DNA from: Thermoleophilia bacterium
Lineage (GTDB): Bacteria > Actinomycetota > Thermoleophilia > Gaiellales > Gaiellaceae
Assembly (NCBI GenBank): GCA_020845695.1
Contig: JADLFG010000051.1
Span: 10,540 to 74,539 of the forward strand
Direction: 5' to 3'
Length of the DNA: 64,000 nt
Shown: one piece after another, positions 16,992-24,570 of the stretch
How the letters are laid out: every line of letters starts with the position of its first letter
Numbering within the stretch: the stretch's first letter is position 1
Translations under genes and position numbers: made by a program
Notes under the pieces: generated by a model
What the model was told of the DNA's origin: nothing
The model's input: only the letters and a program-made list of their open reading frames with translations
The model's database searches: none

Positions 16992-19400
16992 ATGACCGAT
17001 ACCGCCGAGCCGCGGCTCGCGTTCGCGTCCCACCGCACCGGGCTGACCGAGACGGAGGCGGCCCGGCTGCTCGAGCAGCGAGGGCCGATCGAGCCGCCCG
17101 CCTCGAGCCGCTCCTACACGAGCATCGTCCGGGCGAACACGCTCACGGTCTTCAACGCGATCCTGCTCGGGCTCGGAGTGATCACCCTCGCGTTCGGCAA
17201 CTGGCGCGACGCCCTCTTCCTCTCGATCCTCGTCGCCAACACGGGCATCGGGATCCTCCAGGAGACGCGGGCGAAGAAGGCGCTCGACCGCCTCGCCGCT
17301 CTCGTCTCCCCGCACGCGACCGTGATCCGCGACGGGCAGCCCCGCCAGGTGCACGCCTACGAGCTCGTCCCCGGCGACCTCATCGCCGCCCAGGCGGGCG
17401 ACCAGATCGTCGCGGACGGCACCCTGGTCGAGTCGCGCGGCCTGCGGCTCGACGAGTCGATCCTCACCGGCGAGTCCCGCTCGACAGCCCGCGGCCCGGG
17501 CGAGGAGCTGCGCTCGGGCTCCTTCGCGGTCGAGGGCAGCGGCCTCTACGAGGTGACCGCGGTCGGGCCCGACAGCTACGCGGAGCGTCTGGCCGGCGTG
17601 GCGCGGGAGTTTCGCCATCCGCGCTCCCCGCTCGAGCGGGCGATGAACCGCCTCCTGCTCGTGCTCGTCGGCGTGATGGTGCCGCTCGGGGTGATCCTCG
17701 GCTACGCGCTCTACGAGCGCGAGACGCCGCGACGCGAGGCGGTCGAGACCTCCGTCGCGGCGGTGTCCGCGCTCGTCCCCGAGGGGCTGATCCTGCTCAT
17801 GAGTCTCACCTACGCGGTCGCGGCCCTGCGGCTGGCGCGGCGGGGGGCACTCGCGCAGCAGCTGAACGCGGTCGAGTCGCTGGCATCGGTGCAGGTCATC
17901 TGCCTCGACAAGACGGGCACCCTGACCGAGGGGGCGCTCCGGGTCGTCGAGGCCGTGCCGGCCCAGGGGGCGAGCCAGGCGAGCCTCGAGTCCGCCCTCG
18001 GCCGCTACGCGGCCTCGTCGCCGGGCCGTAACGCGACGCTCGAGGCGGTCGCGGACGCGTTCCCCGCCCCCGCCTCCGTCGCCGTCGCCGGCGTCCCGTT
18101 CTCCTCGGCCAGGCGCTGGAGCGCGCTTCGACTGGGCGGCGAGGCCTACGTGCTCGGAGCGCCGGAGCTGTTCTCGCTCGGCGAGCTCGAGGAGCGCGTC
18201 CGCCGGGAGCAGGCCGCGGGCCGCCGCGTGCTCGCGCTCGGCCGCACGGACGCGGCGCTCGACCAGGCCGTCGAGGAGTCGGGGCCCGGCACGGGGCTCC
18301 CGGGCGCGGTCACGGTGCTCGGGATCGCCATCCTCGCGGAGCGCCTGCGGGCGCAGGCGCGTGAGACGGTCGCGTTCCTCACCGCGGAGGGAGTCGAGCT
18401 GAAGGTGATCTCCGGCGACGCCCCGGAGACGGTCGCGGCGATCGCCGCCGACGCCGGCATCCCGATGAGCGGCCCGCCCCTCGACGGCGACGAGCTCCCG
18501 GTCGATCCGGCCGCGCTGCGGCAGGCCGCGCTCGAGGCGACCGTGATCGGGCGGATCTCGCCGGAGGGCAAGCGGCGCTTCGTCGAGGCGCTGCGCGACG
18601 CCGGCCGCTACGTCGCGATGGTCGGGGATGGCGTCAACGACGTGCCGGCGCTGAAGGCGGCCCGCCTCGCGATCGCGCAGGGCGGCGGCACCCAGATGGC
18701 GAAGAGCGTCGCCGACGTCGTGCTCGTGAACGGGGAGTTCGGTGCGGTGCCGCCGATGGTCGCCGAGGGGCGCAAGCTCTTGCGCAACCTCCAGCGGGTG
18801 ACCAAGCTGTTCGTGACCAAGTCGTCGTTCGCGGCGGTGCTCGTGCTGACGATCGGGATCGCGCCGACCACGTACCCGCTCCTGCCGCGCCACCTGACGC
18901 TCGCCGCGTCGCTGACGGTCGGGATCCCCGCGTTCTTCCTCGCGCTCGCGCCGAGCGACGGCACCTGGCGCTCGGCCGGCTTCCTGCGCGACGTCACCCG
19001 CTTCGCCCTCCCGGCCGGAACGGCGGCCGCGCTCGGGCTCGTCTCGAGCTACCTGTTCGCGTTCGAGGTACTGAACCTGCCGCGGATCGAGGCCCGGACG
19101 GTCGCCGTGACCGTGATGGTGATGGTCGGTCTCTACTTCATCCTCGTGCTCGAGGCCTCCGGGCGCGCCCGCGCCGCCGCGGTCGGCGGGCTGTGCGCGC
19201 TCCTGTTCGCGCTCCACTGGCTCGTGCTCGCGTTTTCCCCGTCGCGCGACTTCTTCGAGCTCGCCGCCCCGAACGCGGCGATCGTGCTCTGCTCGCTCGG
19301 CGGCGCCGCGCTCGCGATCGCGGGCCTCTGGCTCACCGACGAGCGCTTCGCGCTCCATCTGCTGCGCTCGCAGCCGCGCGAGAGCGCGCGGGTACCATGA
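16992..19400 (+). CDS. P-type cation-transporting ATPase, CtpE-like
   Basis: 802 residues. All P-type landmarks are present: TGES (159-162) in the actuator domain, PEGL (263-266) in the membrane, the phosphorylated aspartate D306 in DKTGTLT, and GDGVND near 540-545. The intramembrane PEGL rather than CPC or CPX argues against a copper/zinc P1B pump and for the P2-like branch; the overall pattern with an ALVPEGLILL helix recalls mycobacterial CtpE, reported as a calcium transporter. No N-terminal metal-binding domain. It sits between sufD and sufS, an unusual place, with its own probable leaderless promoter; the sufS GTG starts 5 bp after its stop. The ion is unproven; calcium, iron or manganese are possible. 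Confidence 0.9.
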   Translation: MTDTAEPRLAFASHRTGLTETEAARLLEQRGPIEPPASSRSYTSIVRANTLTVFNAILLGLGVITLAFGNWRDALFLSILVANTGIGILQETRAKKALDRLAALVSPHATVIRDGQPRQVHAYELVPGDLIAAQAGDQIVADGTLVESRGLRLDESILTGESRSTARGPGEELRSGSFAVEGSGLYEVTAVGPDSYAERLAGVAREFRHPRSPLERAMNRLLLVLVGVMVPLGVILGYALYERETPRREAVETSVAAVSALVPEGLILLMSLTYAVAALRLARRGALAQQLNAVESLASVQVICLDKTGTLTEGALRVVEAVPAQGASQASLESALGRYAASSPGRNATLEAVADAFPAPASVAVAGVPFSSARRWSALRLGGEAYVLGAPELFSLGELEERVRREQAAGRRVLALGRTDAALDQAVEESGPGTGLPGAVTVLGIAILAERLRAQARETVAFLTAEGVELKVISGDAPETVAAIAADAGIPMSGPPLDGDELPVDPAALRQAALEATVIGRISPEGKRRFVEALRDAGRYVAMVGDGVNDVPALKAARLAIAQGGGTQMAKSVADVVLVNGEFGAVPPMVAEGRKLLRNLQRVTKLFVTKSSFAAVLVLTIGIAPTTYPLLPRHLTLAASLTVGIPAFFLALAPSDGTWRSAGFLRDVTRFALPAGTAAALGLVSSYLFAFEVLNLPRIEARTVAVTVMVMVGLYFILVLEASGRARAAAVGGLCALLFALHWLVLAFSPSRDFFELAAPNAAIVLCSLGGAALAIAGLWLTDERFALHLLRSQPRESARVP

Positions 19401-19404
19401 GGGA

Positions 19405-20652
19405 GTGACCGAGATCGCCGTCACGCCAGCCCTCGACGCGCGCCGGCTGCGGGAGGACTTCCCCGTCTTCGACCGCACGTTCTGCGGCAAGTCGCTCGCC
19501 TACCTCGACTCCGCCAACTCCTCGCAGAAGCCCCGGCAGGTGCTCGACGCGATGCGGCGCTTCTACGAGAGCTCCTACGCGAACGTCCACCGGGCCGTGT
19601 ACGAGCTCGGCGAGCGTTCCACCGCCGGGTACGAGGTCGCGCGCGAGAAGGTCCGCGCCCTCGTCAACGCCGCCTCGCCCCGCGAGGTGATCTTCACGCG
19701 CAACGGCACCGAGGCGCTCAACCTCGTCGCCTACGCGTGGGGGCTCGACAACCTCGGGCCGGGCGACGTCGCCGTCTCGACGGCGCTCGAGCACCACTCG
19801 AACTTCGTGCCCTGGCAGTACATCGCGCGGCGCTGCGGCGCCGAGTTCGCCGTCGTCCCGATCGACGGCCAGGGCGAGCTCGCGCTCGATGCGCTCGAGG
19901 CGATCGAGCGGCGCGGCCGGGTGAGGGTGCTCGCCTGCGCGCTCGTCTCGAACACGCTCGGCACCATCAGCCCCATCGCCGAGCTCGCAGCCTGGGCGCA
20001 CGAGCGCGACGCGATCCTCGTCGCCGACGCCTGCCAGGCCGTGCCGAACCGGCCCGTCGACGTCCAGGAGCTCGGCTGCGACTTCCTCGCCTTCACCGGC
20101 CACAAGATGCTCGCCCCGAGCGGGATCGGCGTGCTCTGGGGCCGGGAGGAGCTCCTGCGGGGAATGGCGCCGTTCGAGCTCGGCGGCTCGATGATCCGCA
20201 AGGTGACCGCCGAGGCGACGACCTGGGCCGAGCTGCCGTACAAGTACGAGGCCGGCACGCCGCCGATCGCGGAGGCCTTCGGGCTCGGGCACGCGGCCGA
20301 CTACCTGCGCGCGGTGGGGCTCGAGGCAATCGAGCGCTACGAGCGCGAGCTGACCGGCTACGCGCTCGAGCGGCTCGCCGAGCTTCCGTACGTGACGGTG
20401 CTCGGGCCGCCGCTCGAGCGGCGCGGCGGGATCGTCTCGTTCGACGTCGACGGCGTCCACCCCCACGACGTCGCCCAGCTGCTCGACTACGCGGGCATCG
20501 CCGTGCGCGCAGGTCACCACTGCGCGCAGCCGGTGATGGATCATTTCGGTCTCGGCGCGACCACCCGAGCGAGCTTCTACCTCTACAACCTGCCCGAGGA
20601 GATCGACCGGCTCGTCGAGGGCCTCGCCGAGGTTCGCGCCCGCTTCGCCTGA
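19405..20652 (+). CDS. sufS: Cysteine desulfurase SufS
   Basis: 415 residues, PLP-dependent group II cysteine desulfurase. The PLP-binding lysine is K234 in FTGHKMLAPSG; the catalytic persulfide cysteine is C373 in RAGHHCAQPVM; EHHSNFVPWQ and ADACQAVPN are typical cofactor-site motifs. It removes sulfur from cysteine and passes it, via SufU, to SufBCD. The GTG at 19405 is 5 bp after the ATPase stop, so translation is likely coupled. Its stop overlaps the sufU ATG (TGATG), matching the known SufS-SufU enzyme pair of Gram-positive bacteria. Confidence 0.96.
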   Translation: MTEIAVTPALDARRLREDFPVFDRTFCGKSLAYLDSANSSQKPRQVLDAMRRFYESSYANVHRAVYELGERSTAGYEVAREKVRALVNAASPREVIFTRNGTEALNLVAYAWGLDNLGPGDVAVSTALEHHSNFVPWQYIARRCGAEFAVVPIDGQGELALDALEAIERRGRVRVLACALVSNTLGTISPIAELAAWAHERDAILVADACQAVPNRPVDVQELGCDFLAFTGHKMLAPSGIGVLWGREELLRGMAPFELGGSMIRKVTAEATTWAELPYKYEAGTPPIAEAFGLGHAADYLRAVGLEAIERYERELTGYALERLAELPYVTVLGPPLERRGGIVSFDVDGVHPHDVAQLLDYAGIAVRAGHHCAQPVMDHFGLGATTRASFYLYNLPEEIDRLVEGLAEVRARFA

Positions 20653-21077
20653 TGGACGACCTCTACCGCGAGCTGATCCTCGACCACTACAAGAGCCCCC
20701 GAAACCACGGGCGGCTCGACCCGGCCGACGCGAGCGCCGAGGGCCAGAACCCGCTCTGCGGCGACGAGATCGCGATCTCCGTCAACTTCGACGGCGACGG
20801 CGACACGATCGAGGAGATCCGCTTCGACGGTCGCGGCTGCGCGATCAGCCAGGCAGCGGCGTCGATGCTGACCGAGCTCGTCGCGGGCCGCACCGCCGCC
20901 GACGTGGCCGCGATGCCGAAGGAGGAGCTGCTCGAGGAGCTCGGTATCCCGCTCACGCCGGCGCGGCTCAAGTGCGCGCTGCTCGGGTTCGGCGTCCTCA
21001 AGGTGGCGCTGCACCGGGCGAAGGGGACGTCGCTGCCGCCGGAGTGGGCGGGCGCGGACGAGCTCGAGATCCGCTAG
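20652..21077 (+). CDS. sufU: Zinc-dependent sulfurtransferase SufU
   Basis: 141 residues of the SufU/IscU fold. The four metal ligands expected for SufU are visible: C36 and D38 in PLCGDE, C63 in GRGCAIS, and C108 in LKCALL. The region between the second and third cysteines is longer than in IscU, as in Bacillus SufU, which binds zinc and accepts persulfide from SufS rather than acting as a scaffold. ATG overlaps the sufS stop by one base. Confidence 0.95.
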   Translation: MDDLYRELILDHYKSPRNHGRLDPADASAEGQNPLCGDEIAISVNFDGDGDTIEEIRFDGRGCAISQAAASMLTELVAGRTAADVAAMPKEELLEELGIPLTPARLKCALLGFGVLKVALHRAKGTSLPPEWAGADELEIR

Positions 21078-21081
21078 CGGG

Positions 21082-21396
21082 ATGCGAGAGCTCGTCGTCT
21101 GCTCGATCGAGGAGCTGCCGCCGGGCGGTCGCCGGATCGTCCGCGAGGACGGCCTCGCGATCGGCGTCTTCAACCTCGGCGGCCGGCTCTGCGCGATCGA
21201 GGACCGCTGCTCCCACGATGACGGCCCGCTCGCCGAGGGCGAGTTCGACCCGGACGAGGGAATCGTCATCTGCCCCCGCCACGGCTCCGAGTTCGAGATC
21301 TGCACCGGCCGGCCCCGCACGCTGCCCGCCTACCAGCCGGTCGAGACCTACCGCGTCTGGGTCGTCGACGGGATCGTGACGCTCGAGCTGCCGTAG
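21082..21396 (+). CDS. Rieske [2Fe-2S] ferredoxin-like protein
   Basis: 104 residues. A Rieske centre is clear: CSH (C43, H45) and CPRH (C64, H67), with the second motif CPRHGSEF. Small soluble Rieske proteins of this type serve as ferredoxin components of dioxygenases or as NirD-like subunits. Here it is 4 nt downstream of sufU, so it is probably the last gene of the suf cluster and may be a client or electron-transfer partner in cluster assembly. sufT (DUF59), often found at this place in actinobacteria, is absent. Confidence 0.9.
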   Translation: MRELVVCSIEELPPGGRRIVREDGLAIGVFNLGGRLCAIEDRCSHDDGPLAEGEFDPDEGIVICPRHGSEFEICTGRPRTLPAYQPVETYRVWVVDGIVTLELP

Positions 21397-21438
21397 CGGG
21401 CGCCGCCCGGAAGCGATCCGGCCCGGCTGTCTATGATG

Positions 21439-21625
21439 GGGTCACCACGGAAAGGAGGTGATCCGGACTTGAGCGAATGCGACAGTACGGGCAGTGGAGG
21501 TGCTCGCTCGTAGGGGCGTGTCCCCGAGACCTACGGGGAACCGCCTAGCCAGCGTGGGGGGCCTGAACGCTCCTGCGAAATCCAGGCGAGTTTCCGAGCG
21601 AGGGGGCCGGGTCACCGGCCCCCTC
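21439..21625 (+). ncRNA. Structured stand-alone RNA element with a perfect 14-nt complement to the 16S rRNA 3' end
   Basis: A TATGAT -10 box (21432-21437) precedes GGGTCACC (21439-21446), which can pair with GGTGATCC (21457-21464) across a 10-nt loop. The right arm is part of AAAGGAGGTGATCC (21451-21464), the exact reverse complement of the usual 16S rRNA 3' end, so the hairpin hides a super Shine-Dalgarno sequence. Downstream, CTCGCTCG (21503-21510) pairs with CGAGCGAG (21595-21602) and encloses further hairpins (CGTAGG/CCTACG, AGCGT/ACGCT). A strong GC stem ends the element. Only tiny ORFs follow the ribosome binding site: TTG 21469 (14 codons) or ATG 21477 (23 codons). It could be a regulatory sRNA, a leader-peptide RNA or a ribosome-binding decoy; I do not recognise the family with certainty. 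Confidence 0.45.
21600..21625 (+). terminator. Strong GC hairpin terminator
   Basis: GAGGGGGCCGG, loop GTCA, CCGGCCCCCTC: an 11-bp perfect stem. It ends the structured element and lies 24 bp before the dcd stop codon on the other strand, so it can serve both directions. No long T-run follows, as is common in high-GC actinobacteria. Confidence 0.6.
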
Positions 21626-21648
21626 GCCGTCTGATCGCCCCGCGCCGC

Positions 21649-22221
21649 TCAGCCGCGCTCGCGGAAGTTCTGCCAGTAGCGGCTCGGGGTCGGACCGGTC
21701 TGGCCGCGGTACTTCGAGCCGAGCCCGCTCGTCCCGTAGGGCTTCTCGGCCGGCTCGGTCATCTCCACGAACGAGAGCTGGCCGATCTTCATCCCGTGGT
21801 AGATCGTGATCGGTAGGTTGGCGACGTTCGAGAGCTCGAGCGTGACGTGGCCGTCCCAGCCGGGGTCGATGAAGCCGGCGGTCGAGTGGATCAGGAGCCC
21901 GAGCCGCCCCAGCGAGCTCTTGCCCTCGAGCCGGGCGACCAGATCGTCCGGCAGGATCACGCGCTCGAGCGTCGAGCCGAGCACGAACTCGCCGGGATGG
22001 AGAATGAACGGCTCCGCGTCGGCGATCTCGACCAGCTCGGTCAGATCCTCCATCGGCTGCTTGACGTCGATGAACGGGTAGCGCGAGTTGCGAAACACGC
22101 GGAAGTAGCGGTCGACGCGCACGTCCACGCTCGACGGCTGGATCAGGGCGTCGTCGAACGGGTCGATCCCGATCCGCCCCTCGGCGACCAGCCGGCGGAT
22201 CGTTCGGTCGGAAAGGACCAT
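21649..22221 (-). CDS. dcd: dCTP deaminase, probably bifunctional dCTP deaminase/dUTPase
   Basis: 190 residues. The active-site block [18 protein letters not shown] (100-117) and GHVTLELSN with catalytic E129 identify Dcd. The sequence closely resembles mycobacterial Dcd, which turns dCTP directly into dUMP, avoiding free dUTP. The C-terminus [20 protein letters not shown] is the flexible nucleotide-closing tail. ATG at 22221; the frame is open far upstream but homology begins here. Divergent from the aminotransferase gene with only 27 bp between start codons, so both genes must share a very compact promoter. Confidence 0.95.
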   Translation of the reverse strand: MVLSDRTIRRLVAEGRIGIDPFDDALIQPSSVDVRVDRYFRVFRNSRYPFIDVKQPMEDLTELVEIADAEPFILHPGEFVLGSTLERVILPDDLVARLEGKSSLGRLGLLIHSTAGFIDPGWDGHVTLELSNVANLPITIYHGMKIGQLSFVEMTEPAEKPYGTSGLGSKYRGQTGPTPSRYWQNFRERG

Positions 22222-22233
22222 CGCCGGGGACTG

Positions 22234-22239
22234 TATAAG
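22234..22239 (+). promoter_or_regulatory. Shared divergent promoter core between dcd and the aminotransferase gene
   Basis: The 27-bp space between the two start codons holds TATAAG on the plus strand, 9 nt before the aminotransferase ATG. The same patch reads TTATAC on the minus strand, about 11 nt before the dcd ATG. Overlapping -10 boxes would make both mRNAs nearly leaderless and mutually exclusive. Neither has a good -35. Confidence 0.35.
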
Positions 22240-22248
22240 CTCACGCGA

Positions 22249-23568
22249 ATGGTCAGGCAGCGCGTGATCTCGTTGCGCACGGCGATCCCGGGACCGCGGT
22301 CGCGGGCGATCCTCGAGCGCAAGGAGCGCGCGGTCGCCGCGCCGCTCTCGGTCACGCTGCCGATCGTCGCCGCCGAGGGGCGGGGCGCCACGCTCACCGA
22401 CGTCGACGGCAACGTGTTCATCGACTTCACGGGCGGCGTCGGCTGCCTGAACGTCGGTCACGCCGCCCCGCGCGTCGTCGCCGCCGCCCGGGAGCAGCTC
22501 GGCCGCTTCACCCACACCGACTTCACGATCGTGCCCTACGAGAGCTACATCGCGCTCGCCGAGCGGATCGTCAGGCTCGTCCCGATCTCCGGCGAGGTGC
22601 GGGCGGCCTTCTTCAACTCGGGCGCGGAGGCGGTGGAGAACGCGGTCAAGATCGCCCGGGCCGCGACCCGCCGGCCCGCGATCGTCTGCTTCGACGGCGC
22701 CTTTCACGGCCGCACGCTGATGGCGATGTCGCTCACCTCGAAGACGCACCCCTACAAAGCGGGCTTCGGGCCGTACGCACCCGAGGTGTACCGCGTCCCG
22801 TTCGCCGACCCCTATCGCGGTCCCGACGCGGACCAGGCGCTCGCAGCCCTCGAGCGAGCGTTCACGACCCGCATCCACGCGGAGCAGGTGGCGGCGATCG
22901 TGCTCGAGCCGGTGCAGGGCGAGGGCGGCTTCGTCGTGCCGCCGCCCGAGTTCGTCCACGGAATCCGCCGGATCTGCGACCGGCACGGAATCGTGATGGT
23001 CGCGGACGAGGTCCAGACCGGCTTCGGCCGCACCGGCACGCTGTTCGCGATGGAGCAGTTCGGCGTCGAGCCCGACCTCGTCACGATGGCCAAGTCGATC
23101 GCGGGGGGCCTGCCGCTGTCCGGCGTCGCGGGCCGGGCGGAGCTGATGAACGCCCCGGTCGACAGCGGCATCGGCGGCACGTTCGTGGGCAACCCCGTCG
23201 CGTGCGCGGCCGCCCTCGGCGTGCTCGACACGATCGAGGAGGAGGGGCTGCTCGAGCGTGGCCGGGCCGTCGGCGAGGAGATCCGCCGCCGCATGGAAGC
23301 CTGGCGCGCGCGCCACGAGGCGATCGGGGACGTGCGCGGTCTCGGCCCGATGCTCGCGATCGAGCTCGTCCGCGACCGGGAGACGAAGGAGCCCGACGCG
23401 GCGCTCGCGAGCGCCGTCACCGAGGCCGCCGCCGCCCGCGGCCTCCTCCTCTTGAAAGCGGGCGTCTACGGCAACTGCATCCGCGTGCTCGTCCCGCTCT
23501 CGATCGCGGATGCTGAGCTCCAGGAGGCGCTCGACGTCTGGGAGGAGAGCCTCGACGCGGTTGGGTAG
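22249..23568 (+). CDS. gabT: 4-aminobutyrate aminotransferase-like class III aminotransferase
   Basis: 439 residues. Class III PLP aminotransferase: [43 protein letters not shown] and the PLP lysine in [23 protein letters not shown] near the N-terminus and [15 protein letters not shown] near the end match 4-aminobutyrate aminotransferases, which move the amino group of GABA to 2-oxoglutarate. No succinate-semialdehyde dehydrogenase neighbour is present, so ornithine-type or other omega-amino substrates remain possible. The stop codon TAG is the first triplet of the 11-bp inverted repeat that bounds the ABC island, so the last codons may have been altered by that insertion; length is nevertheless normal. 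Confidence 0.88.
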   Translation: MVRQRVISLRTAIPGPRSRAILERKERAVAAPLSVTLPIVAAEGRGATLTDVDGNVFIDFTGGVGCLNVGHAAPRVVAAAREQLGRFTHTDFTIVPYESYIALAERIVRLVPISGEVRAAFFNSGAEAVENAVKIARAATRRPAIVCFDGAFHGRTLMAMSLTSKTHPYKAGFGPYAPEVYRVPFADPYRGPDADQALAALERAFTTRIHAEQVAAIVLEPVQGEGGFVVPPPEFVHGIRRICDRHGIVMVADEVQTGFGRTGTLFAMEQFGVEPDLVTMAKSIAGGLPLSGVAGRAELMNAPVDSGIGGTFVGNPVACAAALGVLDTIEEEGLLERGRAVGEEIRRRMEAWRARHEAIGDVRGLGPMLAIELVRDRETKEPDAALASAVTEAAAARGLLLLKAGVYGNCIRVLVPLSIADAELQEALDVWEESLDAVG

Positions 23569-23576
23569 GGGTCAGG
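23566..23576 (+). repeat. Left 11-bp terminal inverted repeat of the ABC island
   Basis: TAGGGGTCAGG, identical to the reverse complement of 26525-26535. Its TAG is the stop codon of gabT. GGAGCAGATTCGCGTC follows, different from the sequence next to the right copy, so only the 11 bp are shared. Confidence 0.6.
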
Positions 23577-23611
23577 GGAGCAGATTCGCGTCCGAAACAC
23601 GATGAACGGGA

Positions 23612-23722
23612 ATGTGGCTGAACGAGTACGAGGCCCTCGACCAGACCCGCGCCGGGATCGGCGGCTACCACCGCCGCCCGCACAGCGGACTCGACTACCG
23701 GACACCGACAGAGGTCCGGAGA
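23612..23722 (+). pseudogene. C-terminal remnant of an IS3-family transposase
   Basis: The open frame reads WLNEYEALDQTRAG then GYHRRPHSGLDYRTPTEVRR, matching the extreme C-terminus of IS3-type OrfB integrases (the I..YN.RRPHSGLGYRTP.E pattern after the DDE glutamate). The rest of the transposase is missing upstream, where only about 35 bp separate it from gabT. After RR the frame no longer resembles a transposase and runs into the ABC gene. It marks an old insertion event. Confidence 0.65.
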
Positions 23723-23810
23723 CCCGGGAGGATCAACGAACACCGTGGCCTAACCCGTCAACACCGGTGGGAAGCAGGCTGCGAGCGTCCACGCCACGGG
23801 GTCAACTGGC

Positions 23811-24569
23811 ATGACGGAGGTTCCGGGCTCGGTGGCGGTGGAATTGCGCGGCGTCAGCCATTCGTACCGTTCGAAGCACGCCGAAGTGGTGGGGCTCGAC
23901 AACGTCGATCTGTGTTGCGCGGTGGGAACATGGACGGCCGTGATGGGGCCGTCGGGCTCGGGTAAGTCAACACTGTTGTACTGCGCTGCCGGGCTCGAGC
24001 GTATCCGTACGGGCAGCGTGTTCGTCGCCGGCCGTGAGATCACGGACGCGAGCGAGGACGAGTTGACGCGGATGCGACGGGACACGATCGGGTTCGTGTT
24101 CCAGGACTTCAATCTGGTGCTGTCGTTGACGGCAGAGCAGAACGTTGCGTTGCCGTTGCGTTTGGCAGGTGGGCGGCCGTCACGGAGCGAGGTGCGTGCG
24201 GTGCTCGATCGTGTCGGCGTTGGGAATCGGGGTCGGCACCGTCCTCGCGAGCTATCCGGCGGCCAACAGCAGCGTGTCGCGATCGCGCGCGCAATCTTGA
24301 CGCGCCCGGCCGTGCTGTTGGCGGACGAACCGACTGGTGCGTTGGACTCGGTGACGTCCCGTCAGGTGCTCGCCATGTTCCGCGAGATGCTGGTCGAGCG
24401 ACAGCAGACCATCGTGATGGTCACGCACGATCCCGTCGTGGCTGCCGCAGCCGACCGGATTGTCTTCTTGTCCGATGGTCGCATTGTCGATCGGGTGGAG
24501 GCTTCGACCCCGGCGGCGGTGGCCCAGCGGTTGGCACGGCTCGAGGTCCGCGCTAGCGGACCGGGGTGA
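23811..24569 (+). CDS. ABC transporter ATP-binding protein, MacB/LolD-like
   Basis: 252 residues. Walker A GPSGSGKST (46-54), Q-loop FVFQDFNLV, signature LSGGQQQRVAIAR, Walker B LLADEPTGALD and the H-loop in VMVTHD are complete, so an active ATPase is expected. The LLADEPTGALD/SGGQQQR combination is typical of the MacB/LolD/BceA class that drives FtsX-type permeases in lipoprotein, peptide or antimicrobial export and signalling. ATG at 23811; no strong ribosome binding site is visible. Codon use is unlike neighbouring chromosomal genes (frequent TTG, CGT, GTT), supporting foreign origin. The permease ATG follows its stop immediately. Confidence 0.93.
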   Translation: MTEVPGSVAVELRGVSHSYRSKHAEVVGLDNVDLCCAVGTWTAVMGPSGSGKSTLLYCAAGLERIRTGSVFVAGREITDASEDELTRMRRDTIGFVFQDFNLVLSLTAEQNVALPLRLAGGRPSRSEVRAVLDRVGVGNRGRHRPRELSGGQQQRVAIARAILTRPAVLLADEPTGALDSVTSRQVLAMFREMLVERQQTIVMVTHDPVVAAAADRIVFLSDGRIVDRVEASTPAAVAQRLARLEVRASGPG

Positions 24570-24570
24570 C

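Noticed and set aside
16767..19490. 907-codon open frame on the minus strand opposite the P-type ATPase
   Set aside because: Low-complexity Arg/Glu/His-rich product with no motif; the plus strand has every P-type ATPase landmark.
21451..21464. Fragment of a 16S rRNA gene
   Set aside because: The 14 nt match the reverse complement of the 16S 3' end only; neighbouring sequence shows no rRNA similarity in either orientation.
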